Source of the DNA: Clavelina lepadiformis
Taxonomy: Eukaryota > Chordata > Ascidiacea > Aplousobranchia > Clavelinidae
Length of the DNA: 64,000 bases
Assembly (NCBI RefSeq): GCF_947623445.1
Contig: NC_135248.1
Coordinates: forward strand, 744,001 to 808,000
Reading direction: 5' to 3'
How positions within the stretch are numbered: position 1 is the first letter of the stretch; each line of letters starts with the position of its first letter. A program made the translations under genes and the position numbers. Positions 12,079-25,083 of this stretch are shown piece by piece. The notes beneath the pieces are model-generated. The model was not told the DNA's origin. It saw only the letters and a list, made by a program, of their open reading frames with translations, and made no database searches.

Positions 12079-15000
12079 TTAAAGAGAAGATTTCTCTTCA
12101 AATTCTGGAGGGGGAGGATCTTCTAATCCGTTGCTCGAGCTGACTTGTCCATTCTCCATCTCAATACAGTTGTGGCAGCCATTTCTTTCTGAAAAGAAAT
12201 TTCAAGACTAAATTCAAACTTTTTGCACGCCGCACGGTAGCGCTAAAAAGCTAAATTTGCTTGTTGTTCAAAACTTGCTGGTTCTTTGTACACGGGGCTT
12301 TCCGCGTCGGTGTTTGGTTTATCCGACTTAGAAATTTCAGACACGGATAATATTTAATTAAATATTTTCGTACGTTTTAATTTTAGGTTATGAGTAAATT
12401 CTCCCTGAGAAACAACCACGAGAAAAATGTAAGAAAGTTTTTTAACCAACATCAAGATTAAATATTAAGATCTAGTTCATAGAACCGCGTAAAACGCCCG
12501 AAGTGATCACAAGAGATCCGACAATCGATTTTTTCCTGCTTTATTTAAACAGCCTGAGAATTCGATGGGAGCAGAAAGCAAGAGCGAGTGCAAGCCCCCA
12601 CAAAACCTCATATTGGGCAATCACCTTTAAGATAGGCGGGTCCTTCGGCCTCATGGTAGCCCTTGACGGGGTAGGCCGGCTCCCCGTGTTTGATCTTATC
12701 CAGTCCCCGTTTCTCCACTTCCTCGCTTACTCTTAAGATCCCGAGGAGCTTCATCGTCCCGAAGAGGATGGTGCTGATGGTCCCGGTCCACGCCATGATC
12801 GCCAGCGCACCCAGGAGATTCCAACCGAAGTTCTATCAATAACCATTATGACGTCATATCAATGGACGGGGTCGATCTCGGGGCTGTGTTTAGGACTTAC
12901 CTGGAATGCGAGGTAGTGGCCCCCGTAGATTATTCCTCCGACTCCCTCCCTCAGTCCGTTGATGGCGAATATTGGACCCAGCAGGATCCCACACAACCCT
13001 CCTCCCAGGTGAACTGCGTCATAAGTTACATACTGTGACGTCATAACGCAAAAAGGGCAAACAGAAAACGTTTGTCGGATGCAACGAAATTTATAGATAT
13101 ATTTTTATTTATAAACTTGCAGAACGACACAATAAAAACAAATGATTATGACGTCATAAAAGTGGCGCTTACCAGCGACTGCGTCGAGTGGGTCATCGAT
13201 TCTCACCGCGATGATGAAATAATGCCATGAGATGAAAGCGCACCCCGCTACCACTCCGATCACGACGGCCGCCCAGGGATAGAGATCGTTGCAGGACGCG
13301 CACATCGAGACCATTCCTGGCAAGAACAGACGCATTGTTTGTGGTCACGTGATCGATTGTTTATGATTTGAAAAATCGATAAATTGATTCCGTGAACTAT
13401 CGCGTACGCAGTCGCATATTTCAGGACGAGAAAGATATTTGCTAAACTTTAAAGCGGATTTCTGAAACATTTTTAACCTTTTGCGGGAAAATAAAAACCA
13501 TTGGCAGCTGCCAAGATAAACTTGCATGCAAATTTAACACTGCTTCAGGCATCACCAATTAAAGTCGACGTGTATTCTCAGCACCAGTAAGTGTGAACCA
13601 CGACGAACTAATTGTGCTACAACTTCTAGGTTAAGAACATCATATACGTCATGTTTGAAGTAACGAATTCTAGAACACTTGAAAACCGACTAATCACCTG
13701 CCAGCGCTCCGTTCATCGTCACAATAAGCGACCAATAGTGGTCGTTTCCTCTTATGACGTCAGTGACTTTGTAGAGAAGCATGGTCGTGATCGCTGAAGC
13801 GGAACCTCCTAACACAGTGTTCATGATTGCCAGGGCAACGGTGGCGCCGTCTCCCTCCCCGGAAATGCTGAGTTGTGAGCCGCCGTTGAATGCGAGGAAT
13901 CCGACAAAGAGGATAAAGGCGCCCAATGCTGCTACCTGCCGGTTACAAAATTGCAGAAAAATATGACTTTAGGTTGTTAAAGTTTTATAATTCATTCAGA
14001 GCTTGCGAAAATCTAGAAGACTTTCATTGCATTTCATTGCAGCAAATAAACCTATATAGCGGCAAGTTTTTTTATTTTAATTAATTTCGAAGTCAATGTC
14101 GTTGCAAGTCGTATTAATCATGCCATGCTTAAAGCCAGTGGACACATAGAAACAATTTGAAAGAGTCTTAATCTTGACCTAAATAAAACTATAAAATAAT
14201 CGCCACTAACCGCGCCAAAATCATCGAAATCATATTTATTTCATTTACCGTGACACTGTGTCCTGGGATGTCGTTTATAGTTCCGTCCCTGTTAAAGCGC
14301 CCGATACGGGGACCAAGAAAAATAGCCCCGATTAATGCGGCAGTACCCCCGGTAATATGAACTATAGCGGAGCCAGCAAAGTCCCTAAACTGGACTTGAA
14401 GAACTGTCAAAAAAGACAAAATATTTCAAAACTTACTCAGGGCTGTAAATGAAAAATGAAGGTGTTAGCTACAAAAATATTCTAAATGTTGAAGCAAGCG
14501 GTTGGTGAAATACAACATGAACTGAGACGTTGTAAAGCTTAGTTTAGTAAAAGATGGTATAACTGAAAGTTATTTGCTGTCATAACAGACGCTTATCGAT
14601 CATTCACGATTTCCTTGCTTCGTGAAAGAAACTCAAAAGCATGAAGACAATCGATAAAAAATGTTGAAAATCGATAATAAATGTTCTCACGATAAATAAC
14701 AGGCACTTTTCAAAGCAGCTTACCTTCTGGCGGGTTCACCAACCAGCCGGATTCAGACCAGCCCCAATGGGATACTATGGGGTACACGAAGCCTGTGAGA
14801 AAAATGCAATACACCATGTATGTCGTGAATTCTGTTCTTTCCGCCATTGCTCCCGACACAATTGTCGAAGCCGTCGCCGCGAACACGAACTGGAAGAACC
14901 AAGTCGCGTAGAATTCATCCGGCGTCAGCACGTGAGGTTCCAATGTCTGTTAAACGATGCCCATTATGACGTAAGAATCAACATGCAAATGAGTTTGATC

Positions 15001-17099
15001 TAAGTATTTTGGTGGAAAATGTTTTAGTTCTGCCGGAATTTTTAAGCTTCAAAATGAGACCCAAATAAATTTTCTTGCCAAAGACGTGAAGATTGAAAGA
15101 TTCGACGTCACAAAAATAACTATTTTCTTATAAATAGACGAATAACTGTATAATTCCGATATATGCGTTGCCATTGCTATTTCAGACACTTAATCATTTC
15201 TCCTGTTGGTTCGACCAAAACATTTCCAAAAATACCATAAAAAACTGCCGATCACTTCTTATGGAACATAGCGCTGTATAAATAGTGATGTCACAAAGCC
15301 AATGTCAGGCAAAAAAATCCCCGTCCTTCTGCCTTTCAGCAATGACGTCAATGGACTGCCGAGCAGGTTCTAATCAAGTTGTGTGGTTTCTATGGTGCCT
15401 GGTGTCGCTATTTCCGAACTTATGCGGATTGGTAACTCGTCGCTGAGGTTTATAACGTCACAGGCGTCGGTGATTATACACTTTACAATAGTAATGCTCA
15501 CGATGGCTTTTTCTGGTTTAGAACACTTGTAGAAAAAAGCTTTGTGAATGGTGAAACAATCGAAACAGCGTTTGAGAACAATCCTATTATGACGTTTACG
15601 GAAGCGCGATTCATCTTTGTGTATCCATTTCAACCCGAAAGCGAGAAAGAATTTAAACATAGAATTCATATACGACAAGGTGAATAATTATTCCTCACGG
15701 TGCAAACTAAGAACCAACTGGCGAAAATCAAACATCAAAGAAAGATTTGTTAAGCATCATACGTCATCAACTGAAGACAAAGCAACAAAAAGCTTAAAAC
15801 TGAAATCTCACCGCGTTGAATCCCTGCTTCACATTGGTGGCGAAGAAATGCACGTGACCGATGAACGGGTTCCCAGACTCCCCGTATGCAAAAGCGTACC
15901 CGACCGCGTAGTAAGAGATTGCTCCGATGACTGTGGAAAAATACAAGAAATTTACCGAATCCGGACGCAATGAAGCCCGTCGAAGCGAGGATAATGAGCC
16001 GATGAAACGCGACCGTCCGTGGTTTTCCTTTTTTGTGATTTGTTTGTTTTGTGACGTTTGACCAAGAATTTCTCGCACGAGCAAATCAATGTTATAGCTG
16101 GAAGAAGGGAAGCCGAAAAGTCGTTCGTCGCGGTTTAGAGACGGTCTCAATCGCTTTTTTATCCAAATTCTTTTTTATCTTTTTCTATTCTTTTTATTAG
16201 AGCTTGATCAGACTCAGCGGCATAGAAAAGAAAATCACCGATAGATGTCGCGCAAACTCAATGAACTTGGATGTTTTCCCCAAACCGTACGTTATAAAAG
16301 CATGAATAATTCAATAAAATCTGCTCATAAAACTCCTAAAAGTCCTATCAATTTACGACAAATAATTAACGAGTAAAAGCGTATGTGAGGTTAAACCGTG
16401 CCCACGGGCAAGATCCGAGATCGATGTTAAAACGAGTTTTCTGTCCGACCGTTTATTTGTGAAAAATGCGTATTACGTGAAAGGTGTTTTTCGTCGCCTT
16501 CGTAAGTTTATAAATATTTCAAAAGCGATCATAAACAACAAATTGTGACGCAACAAAACAAATAAAATACTTACACAGGTCTAGAACGTTCTTCATAATA
16601 ATGTTGGTTGTGTTTTTACTCCGGACCGAACCCGCTTCTAAAAAAGCAAACCCGGCTTGCATAACTGTAACAACAAATTATAATAATTATTTGAGGAGTT
16701 TCGGTCAGAATTTCACAAAGCACTTATAATTATACATCACAGTTTAATTATTTCACAGATTGATAGGTAATTAATGTCTGCAGGAAGACTTAGACAAATT
16801 ATAAGACTGTGAATTTACCATGAACGCGGAGCTGCTTACTCATTCAATATAGGAAAATATCTCTTTTATGAATACTTTTAATGAATAAGTAACTATGCAA
16901 CATGTAGCCAACTTTATACGCAAACAAGTAACTGAATAAGTAACCACATGTTACTAATTTGAGAAGTTTTTTTGCTGATCATTGTTTACTCACAAAGCAC
17001 AAACATTCCGCAGACGATGAGGAAAAACTGATCCACATTAGAAGCCAGCCGCCGTTCATCCAGGATCAACTTTTCCACTTTTTCCGTCAAATTCTCCAT
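12079..17099 (-). CDS. AMT-type ammonium transporter
   Basis: Ten exons on the minus strand: 17099-16994, 16664-16575, 15930-15812, 14946-14724, 14403-14249, 13935-13698, 13316-13173, 13013-12901, 12832-12625, 12188-12079; all phases join, giving 501 residues. It is a plasma-membrane channel for ammonium with about eleven membrane helices. Seen motifs: [18 protein letters not shown] near the start, the signature [13 protein letters not shown] (residues 187-199) with the first pore histidine, and [14 protein letters not shown] with the second pore histidine at about 360, so the twin-His pair is intact. The C-terminal tail keeps the [13 protein letters not shown] regulatory block and ends in EFEEKSSL. 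The start at MENLTEK was chosen because the longer upstream reading lacks family similarity. Vertebrates kept only the related Rh proteins. Confidence 0.92.
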
Positions 17100-17927
17100 C
17101 CCAATTTCACTGTAATGACCAACTATCTCAAACTTGCAAAGAAACGAAGCTCCGGCCGCTTTAAAAAGAAGCCAAATGATTCTTTTCACGGCTCAAAAGT
17201 GATTTTATTCCCGACTCACAAGAAAAAAGCGTCAACCGCCCCAAGGCATCCATCTTCATTTTTTTCTTTCATCTTCGAGCGTTGCGTATTGTGACGAAAT
17301 AAAAGAAACTTGTAGTTTATATGTTTTTGCTTTTTTACGCGAAATCTCGCAATTTAGAACGACCATCGGCAATCGCCGAAAAATCGCTGGATGCAAATCG
17401 CCTCCCCCTACCTATAAGCTATAACTTTTCTGGAAACACAAACTATATATCACAGTCTACCTATATAGCTATTAATAAGCGCATTTCGCAACCTATGTTG
17501 GTGCTGAAATTGAAGTTTAATTGTGACGTAAGCACACGCTAAAAACATAAAAGCAGTTGTTCGTGTGCAGTCACGTGCGTTGGTGGTTTTTATAGATTTG
17601 ACCCATACATGTGATTACTTGTCAGTGCTTGGCATAAACAAAAAGCCGAGACATTATCACCAGTAATTCTTGCTCACTCATCTTTATTACGCAACAATTA
17701 TATTATTTTTATCAGCAACAACAGAGATGATTTCTCGTCTTGTGCAGCGGCTTAAACATGGAAACCGGTTTCACGTCGTTCACTAATTAACACATGTAAG
17801 CTGTGCTTTGCAAATTACTTAACGACACAAGTGCGCACGTTAACAGAAATGGTATTCATTGGAAGTAACGCCCTATGCTGAATTGCTTCATGTCTTCAAA
17901 CATATCATTTAACGACCGTTTTCCAAA
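17100..17927. other. Upstream region of the AMT gene, no other gene seen
   Basis: Short random-looking frames only. This should hold the promoter of the minus-strand AMT gene; no TATA box or other clear core element is recognised. Confidence 0.4.
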
Positions 17928-18184
17928 CGAAACAAAACGTCCATTCATATTCACTGAAACGTGAGTCGCCGGCAGAGGACTTGGAGGGAATTTTGGTTTG
18001 CATGCTTCCAACTGCGCGTGTAGAAACATGAACGCGTGATTGGGGCATGTTGCAATGCGTGATCAGCTTCTGGTTGCCCCCGTGCACAAAGGAGCACGTG
18101 AGCATGTGGTCAATCAGACCCTGGGAAGATCTTTCGAGTAGCACCGAAAAAGTTTTGGTTTGTTACAAAACAGAGGCCAAAATA
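17928..18184 (+). repeat. Direct repeat, copy 1 (257 bp)
   Basis: The segment from CGAAACAAAA to GGCCAAAATA recurs almost unchanged at 20354-20612, differing at only a handful of positions. It contains GGAGCACGTGAGC, which includes a CACGTG E-box, and is non-coding as far as can be judged. The near identity over 250 bp points to a recent duplication or a mobile element. Confidence 0.85.
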
Positions 18185-20353
18185 GCGCTGGCGCACGCGC
18201 TAAAGAAGTTGAGAAAAGGACAAAAATACTAAAACGCTTTTTGAGCGCGATAAAAGTTAGAAGCCGCGAGAACACACCAAGCACGTCCAAAAGTGATGAC
18301 CACATCATCATGCAGAGATCCTTCTTTGTATGTAACCATGACAGAAAACAAAATATCACGTCACCCTAAGTATGGCGTCACAATAAAAAGTTTATTTCAA
18401 ACTCTTAAAAAGTGACATCACCATCAGCAGGACGTTGGTTGCTGGTTCATGTTAACAACTTCGTAGATGAGCAAGGACCAACACGAAACCAAACGACCTG
18501 ATTCAAATCCACTTTTTGAATAAATACCAGGGACCAACTTGAACTTCAATGCGTCAGAAACGCTTCATTGCACCAGAATGTTTCAACTGCGCATGCGTGG
18601 AGCCAACGAGAGATGAATGTTTGATAAATAGAGACTGGCCAAGAAATTCATTTCAACATAAATAACTTACGAACAATACAAAACCATCCAGGACTGCTAA
18701 AGAATTGTTTTAAAAGCACAGGCTATAGAATGATAATTAATAGGTGATGGCAAAGTTATCTTAAAGGTCGAAACTGTTCTTAGAAACACAGAATAAACAA
18801 GGCAGGGAATTCTAAGCGATAAAGTTTCTGCTGCTGTCAAAAGCCTGCTGAGCTTTTTCCCCGTTTTCTCTGAACGCAGAACATAAAAATAAAAGGATCT
18901 AAGACAAGTTTTGTCCCGTATCGTGATTCCCAACCAGCACAAGCCATGTCACAACGTAATAATGGTGTTTGTTTTATTGCCGTGACACTTGCTTTGATAA
19001 ACCTCTGCATGTGATGTCACCTTTTGCTCAAGGGCGACTTGCAACTGAACCAACGTAAAGTTTTGAAAAAATATTCTCAAAATAATTCAACAAAATCTTG
19101 AATCTTGACGCCATAATATAAACACACGACAAAAGATTGTTCCCTGACAGAGGTATTTATGTGAAATTGGGGCGGAAAGCGTCGTTTAATTGACTTGTCC
19201 TTTACATGAACTCTTCGTTGCGTGAAGGTACTTGTACCAGCAGCCGGCGGTCAATGAACCGTCTCTGTACAGACTTTCTAATCGTGAAGTGAAAAGCTTG
19301 CGCACACACGTGACCCGCGATGTGCACAAAGGGTCACGCAGGTCTGGAATTAGTGATAGAAATCCATAGAAATCTCAAAACTGGCAAATATCTTTTAAAT
19401 CAACAGAGTTACGCGATTGATTGACATTTCCATTCAACGAAAAAGAGCCGGAAAATCAAAAACCATTTGCTGTAAAACGTCACTTTCGTTTGAACTGTTC
19501 GCTCATCATCGCTAAATTGCGAAGGAGAAATAATTTGCGATTGTTGTTGCAATCACAGGGGTGGAAATAAATTGGACACGGAAACGAAAACAGCAACTAA
19601 GTCCAGTGACAAAATGTCAAAGAGATTTGGAAGTTGTCTTGCGTGCTTCCATGAAGAGGAACCCAGCGTATTTGTATTCAACGCAGTTTGGTCGGACCTC
19701 GCCACACAGCCTATTTTTCTTTCTTCTGACGTCGCTTTTCAACCCCAGTGATGACTTAGAATGACGTCATAGACCAGGTTGCTTTGTGATACCAGCCTGT
19801 ACTTAACACAGCAGCTTGTTGGCGTTGAATATTTTAATAAATTGTGACAAAAACAAAAAGTGTTTTCCACGCACAATACACGTAGATGATGACGTCATAA
19901 TATCATTTTACGGGGTTGTGATTGAACATAAGTCAGTGGTTAAGACGTGACCAGGTTTTCTTAAGTTTAGACTTTAAAGTTGAGCTTAACGTACAGTGGC
20001 GCAGTAAGTTGTAGTCACAAGAAAATATACTTATAAATACTTATAAATTCACTGACTTTCGTAAAAAATGATAATCTAGTTTCCCGACAATGCTAAACTA
20101 GACTCAGCATTACTTACTATGAAGGTCGTTTTCCTAACGATTTTGCTTTTTCGATCGTTTGTTAAACACTATTTTTCGAAAGAAAGCAATTTGTTTAACG
20201 ATTACGTCATTTTTGAAGCAAGAGCTTTTGGAGGAAATTTTATTGTTTGGTTCTAAGTTAATACGAATAGATTCGGGATTCGTTCGTGTCGACCCTCATG
20301 ATATTCGGGTTCGCACGAACCCGAATAATCTTACTCGCGGCACATCCCTTATT
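18185..20353. other. Spacer between the two direct repeats, no gene recognised
   Basis: About 2.2 kb without a recognisable exon. It includes a palindrome at 20303-20326 and a few TGACGTCA octamers. If the flanking repeats were long terminal repeats this would be the element interior, but no retroelement protein similarity is visible in any frame. Confidence 0.4.
20303..20326. repeat. Perfect palindrome with 11-bp arms
   Basis: ATTCGGGTTCG is followed by CA and then its exact reverse complement CGAACCCGAAT. The arms are perfect over eleven bases with a two-base centre. A related ATTCGGGATTCG word occurs just upstream. It could be a dimeric protein-binding site or a cruciform-forming element. 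Confidence 0.8.
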
Positions 20354-20612
20354 CGAAACAAAATGTCCATTCATATTCACTGAAACGTGAGTCGCCGGCA
20401 GAGGACTTGGAGGGAATTTTGCTTTTGCACGCTTCCAACTGCGCGTGTAGAAACATGAACGCGTGATTGGGGCATGTTGCAATGCGTGATCAGCTTCTGG
20501 TTGCCCCCGTGCACAAAGGAGCACGTGAGCATGTGGTCAATCAGACCCTGCGAAGATCTTTCGAGTAGCACCGGAAAAAGTTTTAGTTTGTTACAGAATA
20601 GAGGCCAAAATA
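20354..20612 (+). repeat. Direct repeat, copy 2 (259 bp)
   Basis: This is the second copy of the unit at 17928-18184, in the same orientation and 2.4 kb downstream. It differs by a few substitutions and short indels, for example GCTTTTGCACG in place of GGTTTGCATG. Immediately 5' lies the palindrome at 20303-20326. Confidence 0.85.
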
Positions 20613-23600
20613 TTCCGTCGTCACGCATTCAGTCATGTCTGGAAAGTCGGAAGCTTGCCAATGCCGGATGATGATGACGTCAAGATGATGTTTTCCGAGA
20701 GCAAGATCATCTGGTGTTTTTTGTTTCAAGGGTAAACTTAAATGATTGAAACACCCCTCGGGCACATTTACGCGATTTCCGCGAGAACTTTGGCCACTTA
20801 CTCGCGCAGCATCGCATTACGCAGTCGAAGTTGCTTCATCGAATATCGCCTCAACCTCATAGCTTTAGCCGCTCCAAAATAAAGTTTTAGTGCTGTAGGT
20901 CTAAACCATATAATCTCATAACCCGAGGACACACGGCAGTGCTTCGAGTAATTTCTTGCAAAGTTTCAGCGATAATAATAATAATAATAACTTTTATTTG
21001 CCAGGGGCGGTGGTGCTTATATAATAAATCTTACGTAACGCACAGCGGGAAGGAGTTCTTGCAAAAATCACCATCAGCCCATTTTGTAGATGGCCGCATT
21101 CTTGCGGGTCACGTTCTTGGCAAGTTATTAAAAAGATTCACTTTTGCGGTACGATGAAAGATTTTTCGCCTTATCTTGAAATGGAACCTGACAAAAAATG
21201 TTCCTACTATAATCATCACTTTTAAAAATATGAAAATGCCATTTTGTAAAAAATACCTCCCCCGCAGAATATTTTGGCGCTGTCAAAAGTGTTACTCCAA
21301 TAAAGTTCAATTTAAAAAATCTTTCGATATTGAAACTGCTTTTGCATGCTTTCAATTAAAACATGATACGTAAATACTTTTAAGTTTGGTTGGTAGTAAT
21401 CATAATGACGTCAGAGGCATCCTGACTGCGTTTTCACATTAGCGCATAATTCGCTGTATTTTCCAAAACGAGATTGTTTATGTTATTTTTCATTGTTAGT
21501 CAGAACAATAAGGAATAATAATGCAACAAACAATTGAAGTTATTATGACGTCATCTTATGCGAACTTGAGTGCGAAATTAAGTTGTTTTTATGGAATTGT
21601 TTTCACTGCTGGCGGCTATTACACCGTCTCACGTGACAGCGATCAATCGTCAAAATTGGTTTTGACGACGCGGCACAACGCGATTGCAATTCAACGAAGC
21701 AAAATAAAGATTACGTCATTGTTACATATAGCAAAACGTATTCTAAGTTCATTTACAAAGCAACGAGCATAATGAATACAAACATATTTCCTTTTCGGTT
21801 TCTAGCGTAGACAGAAAATAGGAGAAAACTCCTGGAGCCAATGCGTTAAAACAAATGAATCGGAAATACTATAATTAAATTGTTAAACGCTTGTTAAAGC
21901 ATGAAACCATGTGGTATTAAGATACAAGAAAAGCTTTAAACTAAACGGCGAATTTCCATAAAATGTTGTTTGATTATCTTAAAAACGATCTTTTTCAACG
22001 AAGATCTCCATCGAGGTTGCTCAGAACATTAACGTTGGTTAACGCGCATGCGCAGTGCTTATATGTAGCTGCAAGTGGGTAAATTGTTTAACCGAATATC
22101 GGTGTTTCTTGCCAAGCAGATGTGTTTTACATCGCGCCCCGATCAACAGGAAACAGCTTGAGTTGCATTTTTGTTTTGCTTTAAGTTTCAGCATAGATTT
22201 GCTGTTCAGTTACATAATCTAGCAAATAGGAAGGTCAATTTGAGTCATTTTACAGGTGACCTAACATGACCACAATGTCGTCATTAGCCTCTGGCAAAGG
22301 CGTTGTTAAAAGTGGATCTTACATAACACCTCGTGGAAAGAAAGTTTATACAAAACAACTTTTGTTTTTGATTTTGGGTTAAAGTTCACATTCTTGGTAA
22401 GATTTAGAGAATTCCAACTGTGCTGTTCAACAAAAATATTTTTCAAGTTTAATTTTTTCCAAAAGTAATCTGGATCTGAAGTTAAAAGTTGTTTTTAAGT
22501 AAAACAATTATCTCAAAAACATAGGAATGTTGTTTTGCAGAGAAATACAGTTTTCATGGAAAGATAATTAATTTGTTTGCACAAGTCATAATTGTTATGG
22601 CACTGCCGACCTTGCAATAAGAAAAGAATCAAATTAAATCTCAAAAACTTCATTTAACAACTTCTATGCAAACTGATCTTAGGCCTACACTGAATTTTGT
22701 TTACGAAATAACTTGAGTCATGGTAATAAACTACCTTTGTTGACATGAAAAACGTCATTGTTTATTGTGATAATGGCATTGTTCCAACAAAATACGAAGC
22801 CTCGGGGGATAGAATTTCATTATAAGACACAAAATCAAAGAAAACGCTTGAGAAGGAACCAAGATAATATCTAAAGTACCCAAAATCTTTCTCTTGGTAT
22901 GGTCCGTAAAAGTTTCCGTCATTATTTCTATCAAATACCCGCACTTTTTGGAAGAAAAATAACCTATTCGACAAAAACAACTTATGAGCGCATTTAATAA
23001 ACTATAAAAGCTAAAACCCAAAATGTCTCTTGAAATAATTTTATAAGTAGTCATTGGCCACTCTAGGGCGCTTGCACAAAAGCTGTAGCTCATTAACCGG
23101 GTCTGAAAGCGACGAAGGATCAAGTCAAAAACTCAGCTTCGCCCAAGGATTAAGATTGTGACGTCATAGACACAGAGCTACACGAGCAGCCTAAACTACA
23201 AACCATTTTGGCCACGCGAGACAGTTTCCCGCGTGTGAAGTCAAAGAATGTATTTTCGCGCGTCTACAACAAATCCATGGCAACTAGAACCACTTCAAAA
23301 AGATTTTAGCGCGAAAATTATCTTTAAAAGAACACAGCAAAGTTGTTTGTGCGAAATAAACAAAATAAGAAAGCAATAAAACATTTTTAATTGCAATCAA
23401 TGAACATCTGTTGGCAGACAACAATGTATTGATGTATCGGGCAATGATGTATCATAACGTATTGTGATGTAATACACAGAAATTAATCAAACTCGGAAAA
23501 TAACGGTAAGAAAAAGGACAGTTTTATAATATCGACTGCTCCTTCAAGCATTCGACTGATCTTTGCGAACAGAAAATTGTCACGTTGCTTTTTGCCTGAG

Positions 23601-24553
23601 GTGCCGAGACAAAGCTGTTGAGGTCGACCAAGCCTCATAAAATAGCTTGGTTGCGTTGAAAATGAAGACTGCTGATGACTGTAGCCGATGGTAAAATTAT
23701 GTTGTTTGAGCCGAGCTTACAGCAATGACATACAATCATAGATTCACACCTACGCTTTGTTGAAATGATTTGATGGGAAAGTCAAATATTTTACGATACT
23801 CTTTTTATCAAAAATGTTTCATTTTGTTATAATTTTATAACTTTGTATTATCTGTAAATGAATTTTCTCATATAATGTTTTGAAATTTTTCAAATGGACG
23901 AAATATTACTGTTATTCGCTACAAAACTATGAAATAACAACTAAAAGGTTTTCAATAAAAAAATGGTTTTACTTCAAACGATAAATGTCAATCTGTTGCA
24001 TTTACAAATCTCGTTTTAATAATTTCTGTAAAAATAAATAAATTCTGGCTGCTCTTTTGCGACTACTTGCGGTTGTCGTAGAGGCAGTAGTTTTTGACGT
24101 TTGTGTAAAAATCAAAGTAGGATATAAAGTTCAGAAAAAAATTAAAATTTATCTAAAATGTTTTAAGATGTTACGAATGGAAACTCAATAATTGCAAGAA
24201 ATGAAAAAGCTGAAACCAACAATCTTATAGTACAATTGCACTATTGCTATATTGCATGATGCATGTTGTTTTTGCTCGTTAATTGTTCGTGAGCATGTGT
24301 TTTATTGTGCTATAGCTACAACCCATAGCATTGTAACTTTCGCTCCGCACAGTAAATGGCGAAAAATATAAAATACAATACCATACGATGCAAAAACTAC
24401 AGTTTTGTGTTTGCTCGATCCGATCGATCGAACATTGGCTGTTGGATTGGGGGAAGTACCTTATTAAGTTTTACTTCTGGAAAATAAAAAGGTTGTTCTA
24501 AACATGGTAAACAACCTACCAGGCAGGCGAAATAATAGCTGTTGGCTCTAGAG
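20613..24553. other. Gene-poor intergenic stretch
   Basis: No coding exon is recognised. A short AAT microsatellite lies at about 20971-20990. A perfect NRF1-like palindrome GCGCATGCGC is at 22044-22053. A 122-codon minus frame at 22755-23123 has no family features. The part from 23.2 kb onward lacks TGACGTCA octamers and is strongly AT-rich. Confidence 0.4.
20971..20990 (+). repeat. AAT microsatellite
   Basis: Six to seven tandem ATA/AAT trinucleotide units form a simple repeat with no evident function. Confidence 0.85.
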
Positions 24554-24840
24554 CAGGGGTTCTTAAACTTTTTGGCACACGCCCCCCTTGACGGTACTTA
24601 AAAAATCCGCGCCCCACCTCATTGCAAAATAAAAAAGCATTAAACAAAACAACAATTTATTTTCAATTAACTTTCATTAATGTGAAGGATGTAGTTGTTT
24701 TTGGGAAACCAAACGTTTAATTCGAGGCTTTGTAGAAGATAATGCACGTCTTTAACGAAGAATGTAGAAGATAATGCACATTTGTCATCTCTCGCGCCCC
24801 CCTTAACAGTCTTACACGCCCCCCAGGTTAAGAACCACTG
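24554..24840. mobile_element. hAT-type MITE with 8-bp target duplication
   Basis: A 287-bp element begins CAGGGGTTCTTAAAC and ends with the inverse of CAGTGGTTCTTAACC, matching at 13 of 15 positions. It is flanked by CTCTAGAG on the left and CTCTAGAA on the right, an 8-bp target duplication with one change. The subterminal CGCCCCCCTT stretches also face each other. It carries no coding capacity. The terminus and the duplication length are those of hAT elements. Confidence 0.85.
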
Positions 24841-25083
24841 CTCTAGAAAGTGACTTGACCTATTTCACCGTAACGCCGTAAGTAGGTCGTGCATCCTGCT
24901 GTTGATAAAGATAGGAGGTTAGAATAGGAAAATGGGCATGCACTGATTTTAGCTGTTTAGGGTTTATTTATAGTTAAGTTGGCATTAGAAGGGTAGATTA
25001 GTTAAGTTCACAGAAAAGTGTGAGAAATAGATAGAAATAATAAATAAAATACTATTTTTTCCGGTGAAATACTGGCTGCTTAA

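Noticed and set aside
17928..20612. Direct repeats as long terminal repeats of a retrotransposon
   Set aside because: No TG...CA ends, primer-binding site, polypurine tract or retroelement protein was seen between them, and outer flanks do not match.
22755..23123. 122-codon minus-strand frame with hydrophobic stretches
   Set aside because: AT-rich composition, no recognisable motif and no splice or start context; likely chance.
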